From Timema cristinae (Eukaryota > Arthropoda > Insecta > Phasmatodea > Timematidae), in NCBI GenBank assembly GCA_039000515.1, contig JBCFYV010011135.1, forward strand, positions 18,930,178-18,994,177: 64,000 nt of DNA, in the 5' to 3' direction. How positions within the stretch are numbered: the stretch's first letter is position 1; every line of letters begins with the position of its first letter. Made by a program: the position numbers and the translations under genes. The notes below the pieces were generated by a model, which worked only from the letters and a program-made list of their open reading frames with translations, did no database searches and was not told the DNA's origin. Positions 55,526 to 64,000 of the stretch are shown in pieces.

Positions 55526-56799
55526 ATTAACTGGAAAAATAATATATTATATTTTGCTAGAAAAGATTTATTTGGCATTAACATTGATAACATTTTACTA
55601 TGTAAATATGTAGCTTTATTATATATAACGCCTTCTATCGAAAGTGACAGCTGAAGGTCTGAAGGTATGCATGGATGAAAGTATTTTTAATAAAGTTGGT
55701 ATGTTTCAGATAAGGTCCTTCACACTTGGTTATTAATTTACTTGATCTTATTAAATCATGTTATGGCAATTAAACAAAACTTATATTTAAGCCTAGATAT
55801 TTCCCATCATTCACAAACCATACCACTTTTTTTTTTACAGTAATAGGCAGTAAATATTATAATTCTTATATATATTTTTTAACTATACATGGTTTATATA
55901 TATTCCAACAAATATTACTATTCATCCAAATAATTTGTATTCCTATTTTGCCAATGGTGTAGTGATGAAATGAACGAAATTCAGAGGTAATGTATAATAA
56001 TTTTTCTGAAGAAAGTGTTGGAAACCATAAAGGAAAAACCAAAATAATTAAACACAGTAAAGATTTGAGATCTAGCCTCACTGTCAATAGAAGGCAAATC
56101 TATGTAAACAAGAAATGTAATCTTGGCACCCAGGATTAAAGTAGACGTCAAAAAGATTATTCTTATTTAATAAAATATGTATGGATATAAGTTTATATCA
56201 ATAAATCATTCGTGAACGTGACATTTGTTTCAGATAATACAATGTATATTTGGCAAACTGAAGCTTAAGAATGCAAATGTAACCTTTCTCGATTTTTTTT
56301 TTTCAAAAACGTTGGAAAATAAAAAGAAAACTTTTCGTTCAGAAGAATTTTTATAGTTATCTTTTTTTACTTTCCAATAATAAAATTAATATAAATCAAA
56401 AATACTTTCAAGAGGGATAAAAATAAAGTGTGGAATCTCTCTAAAACTACAAGAGAAGAATCAAACCTTCTACTTGTTTTTGACGTTTCAATGTGACAGA
56501 TATAAGCTTTGATCGCATCTGGGGCTTGTCCAAATATGTTTAAGAATGATAGGAAGAGGGGGAACAAGTAATAAGAAATATACATATTAGAAAATATAAA
56601 CAGTAGAAAGGCGTTGACTATTGAGAAGGATAGTAAATAATATTAATCAAAAACAAGCAAAACAAAAATAGGATAATGTAAATAGAACCACGATAAATTG
56701 ATTAAATAAATAGACGAACAAACTAAACAAGGAAGAGTAGAATGACAGAGGACAGAAGGGTAGGAGGGTTGAATATATATATATATACACACAAAATAA
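55526..56799. other. AT-rich, nothing recognised
   Basis: Minus ORFs at 55,866-56,087 and 56,367-56,585 have no coding signature. Confidence 0.5.
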
Positions 56800-57090
56800 G
56801 AGGAATGACTCCGGCTATAAATTGGTCTATCCGGTTTTGACTGCGTTTAGTTCATGGCAGTCGCTGCGTGTTATGGCATCCATCCCACTTCTGACACCAC
56901 GTGCCGGACATTTATAGCTAAGGCGTGCTTGTGGGCGCCCTCCCTCCCCCCCTGCCAGCCCGCTCATGCTTGGTGGATCTCTCTCCCTTGCTGATCACCG
57001 TAATGAGCCGGTATGCTCAGATTAATGAGTACCTTCTCAAACATTACACCCTGGTTCAGGATACAATGAATGTATACAGCAGAGGGGAAG
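56800..57090. other. GC-richer non-coding island, candidate conserved element
   Basis: Abrupt rise in GC content with no recognised repeat. Contains a homeodomain-type pair TAATGAG near 57,001 and ATTAATGAG near 57,022, and a GGGCGCCCTCCCTCCCCCCC patch near 56,933-56,952. ORFs on either strand look non-coding. Enhancer, promoter or untranslated exon are all possible. Confidence 0.35.
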
Positions 57091-57804
57091 TCAATATTTG
57101 AAATTGATGGGTGAGTCGTGTGTTTGCTGTAAATATTTAAAAGGGAATTGAATATGGAACGAGGGAAAAAACCTACAACTTGTGTACTATAATGAAATAT
57201 TTTGGCTGTTCCAAGCTGCATTTTAGAATTCCTGCACTACTTGATAAACATATGTTAAAAAGCGCAGGTAAAACATGTAAAACCCAAAAAATTAAAAGAG
57301 GATATAATTATATATTGGATGTCTCAAATATTTGTTATTAAAGTTTGAAATAAAAATAAAAATGAGATACCATATATCATTAAAATGTATATCCAATAAT
57401 TGATTTGATATATTTAAAACTATAGTACCCCTGCTTTATTTCATCATCTTATTTTAATTGTATGTTTGGATCATAACGATGAATATGACCTTCAAAACAA
57501 TAATTGTGTTTTTTTAATTATAATACAATTTCCTCTGTCTGTCAGATTTTATATTGTATATAGTGATTATGTTGAAACTATGAAATATATTTTATTATTT
57601 TAGTGACATAATATAAGTTTGAAGTGCAATCAAGATTTAGTTCTAGTTTTAAAACTAGGATAACTATTTTATTTATAACTAAAATTTAAATATATATATA
57701 TATATATATTAACTTTGGCTATACTCGATTCTTGCTGAAATATTTAAGGTGAGCCTATTAGTGATTGTTATTAATATTCATCTTTACATATTTAAATTTG
57801 TTTT
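57091..57804. other. AT-rich, nothing recognised
   Basis: A short TA run lies near 57,692-57,709. Confidence 0.55.
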
Positions 57805-58052
57805 TAGTTATCACCGCTTTCTTTCAGGTTATACGTCCACGTAATAACAACCAAAATATGTTAGGGAATAGGATGTTTAAATTTATAGGAGGTGTAAACG
57901 CATTTGCGTGGGGGAGGTTGGACAAACATTTAAGAAAACCACCCTCAGTACACCCGACCGGAATTGAATTCTGATCCTCACGTCTTATGCAGTCTAGACT
58001 AATGCAAGAATAACGTCCCAGACAATGCGCTCACCGAAGTGGGTGGCCAGAT
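57805..58052 (-). mobile_element. SINE family B/C intermediate, old copy
   Basis: The minus strand runs from GGCCACCCACTTCGGTGAGC through a decayed B box (GAATTCAATTCC), a body with AAACATTTAAGAAAACCACC on the plus strand, to a mutated tail (TATACG-TCC). The head wording (TTATTCTTGCATTAGTCTAG) is closest to family C. Confidence 0.65.
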
Positions 58053-58842
58053 TAATTTTAAAAAAGGGTGTTTTATATGAGTATCCTAACAATATTAATT
58101 ACTTGTTCATGTTATAAAAATTTATATAATGGTAGATCACTGACAACAAATTTTGAAATCCATACTATAATAATAATTGATTACAGAGAAATTATGCACA
58201 ATCCGTTAGGCTTAGAGGTATCATCCTTGCATTGATAGATTAAATTATGGCCCTATCTTATAACCTGAACCATTGTGGTATAATGCAAGGTGAGTAGGTT
58301 ATTTTACTTGATAAACGAAAGACACGTTTTTTTCATACCATTTTTAAAAAGATTTTAGGGAAACTAAATATAAAAAAGTGTAATTAACGAACTAATTTAG
58401 ACTCATAGCGTTGAACATTAAAACTGATATAACATAACCATTTTGTTTTAGAAAAATTTAAAAAAATGTAGGAAATTTAAAAAACTACAAATTGTAAATT
58501 TTAAATTGGTGTTTGATAAAATTTTATTTTATTTTTTACTTATAGTATTTATAATCTTGATAATTTTAGGTTTGCTGGTTATAAATTTGTATTAAATTTG
58601 AAGAAATAAGTTTATAAGTATATTCTTTTGACCCTGAAAGTTTGGATTTTAACCTTGACTCACGATAACATCTTAAAATATATATACAATAGTAAAACCA
58701 TACCAGTCGAACATACAGTTTATTCGACGTAACCTTTAAATGATTCTTAAAAATGGTAAATTTAAAAGTATAAATTCAATATCCTTTCACCATTTAATTG
58801 TAGTAAAAGCCGACTTCCTGCTTCGTTGGCTGCATAGCCTGG
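58053..58842. other. AT-rich, nothing recognised
   Basis: A possible decayed tRNA-like stretch near 58,200-58,280 is too weak to call. Confidence 0.5.
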
Positions 58843-59120
58843 CAGTGATTTCCAAACTTTTTAAAACCAAGAAAATCTTGCACCAGCAAAAATACATGTT
58901 TGAACCCTCATAAAATGTTTTAAGGTAATATTATAAACATTTATTAGCGACAGTCACATTTTATAAGCTTCAAAGTATAAAACAAACGAAAAACAGCGCA
59001 TGTTTTGGCTGGGTTTTAAGCTGGATTTTGAAAAAAAATTGGTAAACCTATTTCATAGTGTGAAAAACAAATCAGAAATATTTAAAATTGCCTCATGGCA
59101 CCTAAGATAACTATATAAAA
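58843..59120 (+). mobile_element. hAT-like terminus and internal sequence, decayed
   Basis: CAGTGATTTCCAAACTTTTT at 58,843-58,862 resembles hAT ends of the CAGTGGTTCCCAAACTTTTT type. The right end is not identifiable, so the stated end is approximate. Confidence 0.35.
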
Positions 59121-59311
59121 ACCAAAGAGATCCATGGAGCATATATTAAAATCATTGGATTAAATCATTACATTTGAAATCAACTGGTCTTCCGATGAGA
59201 AAAGTAAGGGCTCGTATCCCAGTTGCCTGTATTCAGGGTATTTTCTAACTCTCCTTCCACGCTAACTCGGAGAATTTTTCTCTAACTTAAAACTAGTCTA
59301 ATTCTCAACAC
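59121..59311. other. Weak SINE-like remnant
   Basis: ACTGGTCTTCCGATGAGAAA, GGGCTCGTATCCCAG (B-box-like) and CTCTCCTTCCACGCTAA keep family C order, but identity is low. Confidence 0.35.
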
Positions 59312-59629
59312 TTCAGCGTTATTTAAGGGTGACCTGTTGGTCTAGGGGTAAGGTGTCATACTTTTGTTCTGGCGGCCGGGGTTCAATCCTCGGTCTCGGC
59401 ACAGATTTATCTGATTTCCAAACCCTTCCTTCACCTCTGACAAGACATCTTGTGAATGTGGGGAATGCCAGGCCACCACCGTGGTTCGGATCCCACGTTA
59501 AACTGTAGGTCCTCCATTTCATCTCACAATCACCCTACCATTACACATTAGCGTAAGTGCGTATAACCCGAACGGGTAGTAAGTCGCGGTGCTAATAATA
59601 ATAATAATAATAATAATTCAGCGCTATTT
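59312..59629 (+). mobile_element. SINE family A, full length, with 13-bp imperfect TSD
   Basis: TTCAGCGTTATTT at 59,312-59,324 and TTCAGCGCTATTT at 59,617-59,629 flank a full copy (12 of 13 bases match). The head has one change (GACCTGTTGG). The 67-codon minus ORF is SINE sequence. Confidence 0.93.
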
Positions 59630-59999
59630 GTACATATTAGGCCCCACTTATTAGTAGCGTTCATTCCTTGAGGAAAGTGTTATACCGTAAGGAAAGAGCG
59701 CAAGCTACTGCTCAGGAGGAATGACGCTTGTCCAAACACCCAATTCCTTACAGCCAGTCCCGTCGTACTTTTATAAAGAGCATGCCACTCACTAGAGTTC
59801 TTTTCTGACGTTACAACATTTCTCATTCTTGAGTCAGTAGTGTGAAAATAGGCTGTGTGTAGGGATGTGAAAAAAGTATCGATATTTTATACTACTATCG
59901 ATATTTTCCTTTCGATACTACTATATTTTTACTAGATACTTTTTTTTTTCCAATTTTTTTTATAGAAATCAGTACTCAAATTCCAGTATTGGATAGGTA
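59630..59999. other. Host or older repeat DNA left of the pogo element
   Basis: Contains TCACTAGAGTTCTTTTCTGA at 59,789-59,808 (part of a 25-bp word repeated inverted at 63,936-63,960) and, from about 59,860, GGGATGTGAAAAAAGTATCG with repeated TATCGATATTTT, which resembles a hAT-type end. The pogo element seems to have landed in an older element. Confidence 0.4.
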
Positions 60000-62900
60000 T
60001 AAGGTACCAGAGGCAAATAAGGCCCAGGGTCTAATAAGGCTCACTTTGAAAAAATAACATTTACCGTTAGTTGCGGAGGTTGGGTTTTTTCCACACACAC
60101 CAAAGACACAGTACAATGACAACTCAGTGGAGCGATATTTACTAGCGGCGCCATCTTGTCAGTTTGGCCGAGACCTTTGTGAGAGGTGGTTGTCTCTCTC
60201 CGTTTTATAAAAGTGAGAAGTTAAAATTCGTAAGTTTTATTTAATATCTTGTTCTTTTCACATTGATTTTATATTACAATTATTATTTCAATTTAAAGTT
60301 TTATAATTAAGATTGTTTTAATTGATTTGAATTCATATTTTACGTGAAAATAGTTGTAATATAACCTACTATTCCGCGGCTAATAAGGCCCAGTAAATTT
60401 GTTGGTGGGCCTTATTAAACCCTTAAACGAAACCGAATACATTAGTTTAAAAAAAATGATGTAGTTCATAATCAAATAATGTTAAAGACAGCAAACTTGT
60501 ATCAGAACTGTTCAGAAATAAAGGTTACTTCTTTCAGGTTGGTTGATAAAGAAAAAAATTAAGTTACTTTATTATCTCTAATTTAAAGATTTTAATTTGG
60601 TTTTTCAATTTTTCAAATTGTTAAGTTTTCTTAATAAATATTTGTAGTATATTTCTTGATAACATATATATTATCTAGAATTCTTCAATATTAGATATAT
60701 AAAAGGTATGTGATTTTTTTAATGATTATATGTTCTAAAACTTCAATTTTAAGGGGCAAATACGTGAGAATAGGCATGCGTGCTTTAGCAAGGAATAGAG
60801 AAAAAGAGCTGAGTGCAAAAGGATTAAACTGCTATAATTTGTGATTTTATTTTTTAGTGATTGATAGTGATAGTCACTTATTTTGTTGCCATAGGCCCCT
60901 GAAAATGTCAGAAGTCAAGAAGAAACGGGGTCTTTGGAATGATGAAAGTCTGGAAGCTGCTATGAAAGCTGTACAAAGAGGACAACTATCTCAACGTGCA
61001 GCGTCAGAACGCTATGGAGTGCCTAGAAGAACATTGAGGAACCATTTGAAGACAGAGAAGACGACGAAAAGCTTAGGAAGAAAGACTGTGCTAACAAAAG
61101 AACAAGAGAAGAACTTAGTAGAAAGAATAGTAAAGTTTGCTTCAATTGGTGTCCCTTTAACTCCAAAAGCTATACGAAGGCAAACATTTATATTTTGTGA
61201 ACAAAATAAAATTAAGAATAACTTCAATAAAGAAAGTGGTCTCGCGGGAAAAGATTGGTTTAAGTTGTTTTTAAGGAGAAACCCAAACATTTCCAAACGT
61301 AAAACCCAATTTTTGAATCCTGCTCGAGCTCAGAAACTAAATAAAGCCATAGTGAATCAGCACTTTGATGGAGTCAAGAAGCTTTATGAAGAGTTAGACA
61401 TTAATAATCATCCAGAACGCCTCTACAACATGGATGAAAAGGGATGTCGTCTCACGATACATAAACAACAGTCAGTCTTAGCGCAAAAAGGTTCTCGAAG
61501 AGTACATATGGTTTCTTCAGAACATGCAGAGAGTGTCACTGTTGTTGGTTGTGTAAATGCAGTAGGGGCTGCTATTCCACCTATGATTATCTTCAAAGGT
61601 AAAAGGCATAAGCCTGAGTTGGATGACAATTTGCCTGCTGGGAGTTTAGTAAGAATGGCACCGAAGGGGAGCACGACTACACCATTATTCATTGAATTCA
61701 TTAAGCATCTTGGAAAACACAAAGCTCCTGGAAAATGTCCCCTGATTTTTGATGGGGCATCGTCGCACTTAGATTATCTTATAGTTGACGCTGCAGAGAA
61801 TAATAATATTTTGCTGTACTGCCTTCCTTCAAACACCACTCACGAGCTACAGCCTCTTGACAAAGCTGTCTACAGATCATTCGAGCATCATTGGGACCAA
61901 GAACCTTTTTGTTCATGTTCCAAAAGCCTAATAAAAGACTGACCAAAGCGCGTTTTAACACAGTTCTGAGTAAAGTCTGGTCAAAGTGTATGACCCACTC
62001 TAATATTATCAGTGGATTCAGGGCAACTGGCCTGTATCCATTTAATCCTAACGCCATTCCTGAAGAAGCGTTTGCACCATCTGTATTAACAGAAATTCCT
62101 GAGCCACATTCTCAAAGTATGAGAACTGAAGAAAATACTCGAGATATTTCTCTAATTCCGACCACTTCTGGGTTGAATGTTAGAAGGCGTCCAATTATCT
62201 ACGATTCCAAATCTTCTGACAGTGAACCCGAGCCTTATGCCTGTCAGCCAAGGCATCAACAGCGTCCACTTCGAATCTACAGCTCATCATCTTCAGATTC
62301 CGACAGTGAAATTATTGAGCCAGTGCCAAGATGGGAACAGACATCAGAAGAGGCCGCAACAATAACAGTACCAGTAAGAAAATCTCCTAATCCACTACCT
62401 GGTATTTCAGATAAATCCGATGATGAGATTCCATTGGCAAATCTAAAAACAAAGGATTTTTTGAAGTCCCCGTTTCACGAGTTAATGCCAACGCCAAATT
62501 ATGCAGTTGTGAAGGCAAAACCACGAAGAAAAGCATTAAATTATCAGGGCCAGAGAGTGACCAAAGAACTTTTCAAAGAAAAGGATAGTAGTAAAAAGAA
62601 GGCTGCCACTAATAAACAGGAAAAAACTAAGAAAAGTAAAGGAACAAATAGACCGTCAAAAGACTGATGGTATTGTCATGGATGCAGAGAAGAAAAGGTT
62701 GCTGATATGAGGCAATGCTCACAGTGTCTTCATTGGTACCATGAGGAGTGTGTTGGTCTCACCAAAGAAGACCGTGACGTATTGGTGTGCTGTTTTTAAG
62801 CTATAATTATGATTAAAGATGATCTCAACTTAGTTCCCATGCAAAAGTGCCAAATAATTGTTATTTTCTTTTTCAAATATTTGATTTCGTTCATGGGCTT

Positions 62901-63116
62901 TATTAAACTACCATGGTTTAATAAGGCCCAAACATAGTGTTTTATCAAGAGTTGGTTAAAATTTAAATTACGCTAAGATTTGCTTTTATTTGTGTTTTTT
63001 CTAATTAGTAATAAAACAAACTTTAATATGAACATTGTCATTTCCATTAATCCTAGCACTTATATAAATTATTCGATTTTTAAATAAGGTGGGCCTTATT
63101 TGCCTCAGGTACCTTA
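60000..63116 (+). mobile_element. Pogo/Tigger-like DNA transposon, complete with TIRs and TA duplication
   Basis: Element 60,002-63,114 (3,113 bp) lies between TA (60,000-60,001) and TA (63,115-63,116). Terminal inverted repeats of 25 bp match at 24 positions: they start AGGTACC, differ by A/T at position 8, and end GGCAAATAAGGCCCA. A word AATAAGGCCCA or its complement recurs inside both ends. It encodes one transposase on the plus strand. TA duplication, TIRs, N-terminal HTH and a DDD transposase place it in the pogo branch of Tc1/mariner. Intact TIRs but two coding lesions suggest a fairly young, now non-autonomous copy. Confidence 0.95.
60905..62799 (+). pseudogene. Pogo-like DDD transposase with C-terminal PHD-type finger, broken by frameshift and stop
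   Basis: The family enzyme cuts and pastes the element in the nucleus by binding its ends. The likely start is ATG 60,905 (MSEVKKKRGLWNDE); an in-frame ATG at 60,857 adds 16 residues and follows an acceptor-like TTTATTTTTTAG. Numbered from 60,857: psq-type HTH at about 22-65 (LSQRAASERYGVPRRTLRNH), CENP-B-type HTH at about 78-150, then the catalytic domain with D193 (NMDEKG), D299 (FDGASSH) and D335 (LQPLDKAVY). The first frame ends at 61,942. The family sequence continues in another frame from about 61,900 (KRLTKARFNTVLSKVWSK, GFRATGLYPFNPNAIPEEAF), so one frameshift lies near 61,900-61,930. A Ser/Asp-rich and Lys-rich tail follows to TGA at 62,665. The same frame then reads CHGC, CSQCLHWYHEEC and CC to TAA 62,797-62,799, a PHD-like finger. 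Confidence 0.92.
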
Positions 63117-63437
63117 GAAAGAAACCTATTGTTTTTTGTTATCTTCACTCATGTTATGAATAAATGTTTACTATAGTTAAAGAAGGGTACAAAATATATT
63201 GCAAAAATATATTACCAATCATATTTAGCAATTAAATAACTTTCCATCAGCCACATTTTCATAGATATTTTGAAAGCTGGTATGGTAAAACCTTTTATAC
63301 GATACTATCTATCATATTTCCCAAGCTCCAACACGTAAAAGGATGAGTTAGGGGGATAATTTCTTGAAACGTTGCGAAAACAACCCACTAACAGACATTC
63401 TTTCCTTCAAGATCAACTTTTTTTGAAAATATTGGAA
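63117..63437. other. AT-rich, nothing recognised
   Basis: Right flank of the pogo element; TATACGATACTATCTATC near 63,295 echoes the CGATAC words on the left flank. Confidence 0.4.
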
Positions 63438-63439
63438 GA

Positions 63440-63476
<37 letters not shown>

Positions 63477-63751
63477 GATATTATTAGTACCACATCTTAC
63501 TACCCGTTCGGGTTATACGCACTTACGCTAATATGTAATGGTAGAGTAATTGTGAGAAGAAATGAAGGACCTACAGTTTAACGTGGAATCCGAACCACGG
63601 TGGAGGCCTGGCATTCCCCACATTCACAAGATGTCTTGTCAGAGGTGAAGGAAGGGTTTGGTAATCAGATAAATTTGTGCCGGGACCGTGGGTTGAGCCC
63701 CAGACCCCCAGCACAGAAGTCCGACTCCTTACCCCTAGTCCACCAGGTCAT
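63438..63751 (-). mobile_element. SINE family A, full length
   Basis: (ATT)n, shared tail with intact hairpin (plus-strand CCCGTTCGGGT), core, and the complete head ending CCACCAGGTCA. The B box region is altered (GGGTTGAGCCCC on the plus strand). Overlapping ORFs at 63,372-63,907 are SINE-derived or partly so. Confidence 0.93.
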
Positions 63752-64000
63752 CGACATGAAAGGTATTGGATACTGTTAGTGGGCCATGAGGGAAATATTT
63801 TTTCTCACGAACATCAAGAGGATTATGCCAAAGACATGCGTGACATGAAAGCGCGAAAGAGGGTAATTATGTTATTGTCCAACCGCAGACTTATTTTCCG
63901 TTCGTAAATCCGTCAGGAAAGTACGAGAAAAGAAATAACGTCAGTAAAGAACTCTAGTGAGGGCTCACTACTTTGCATAAAGCCAAAATGGATAATAAAA
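63752..64000. other. Mixed composition, window end
   Basis: Carries the inverted partner (63,936-63,960) of the 25-bp word at 59,789-59,813. An open frame to 63,907 gives MRDMKARKRVIMLLSNRRLI but starts in SINE sequence. No gene can be supported. Confidence 0.4.

Noticed and set aside
61012..62057. Minus-strand ORFs of 92-99 codons across the transposase
   Set aside because: Antisense shadows of the plus-strand transposase frame.

Overview
This is AT-rich animal nuclear DNA, eukaryotic and repeat-dense. It has no operons, no dense ORFs, no rRNA genes, no CRISPR arrays and no convincing intact tRNA gene. It does have tRNA-derived SINEs, degraded non-LTR reverse transcriptases, a solo LTR, a pogo/Tigger-type DNA transposon, short inverted-repeat elements, minisatellites and long (TA)n tracts. 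The repeat content points to an invertebrate. A short TTAGG-like tract at 32.45 kb and the reverse-transcriptase flavour weakly favour an arthropod. No species can be named from the sequence alone.

Layout. 0-8 kb: SINE fragments, G- and C-rich tracts, and two minisatellites (31-bp and 46-bp units). 8-17 kb: a promoter-like patch near 9.0-9.4 kb split by a SINE, a solo LTR inside a TA array (9,956-10,804), four family B SINEs, a triplicated 95-bp unit, and an unrecognised 56-codon ORF (16,795-16,965, minus). 17-32 kb: family A SINEs, a TA-flanked MITE (20,465-20,687), a TTAA-flanked foldback element (20,979-21,355) with two decayed relatives, a head-to-head pair of tRNA-like units (22.77-23.2 kb), and a pogo transposase scrap (23,976-24,080). 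32-45 kb: more SINEs, the best candidate for a host-gene exon (35,859-36,002, minus: start codon, membrane segment, splice donor), a reverse-transcriptase C-terminal fragment (39.34-39.95 kb), and a second tRNA-like locus (44.8-45.4 kb). 45-60 kb: a long decayed non-LTR retrotransposon (45.7-48.0 kb), TA tracts, a SINE inside a diverged minisatellite, a cluster of CRE palindromes at 53.0 kb, and a GC-richer non-coding island at 56.8-57.1 kb. 60-64 kb: a complete 3,113-bp pogo-like transposon with TIRs and a TA duplication, its transposase broken by one frameshift and one in-frame stop.

The strongest system-level signal is the SINE network. Three families with unrelated tRNA-like heads (called A, B and C here) end in the same roughly 35-bp 3' segment, ending in GTAAGACGCGGTGCTA and then (AAT)n. 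Several copies have target-site duplications and several are 5'-truncated, one down to the tail alone. This is what is expected if a single LINE machinery reads the shared tail, which contains a small hairpin (ACCC-GAAC-GGGT). Host genes are almost absent, so the window looks intergenic or deep-intronic. Everything was read by eye; boundaries without a duplication or TIR are good to about 10-20 bp.
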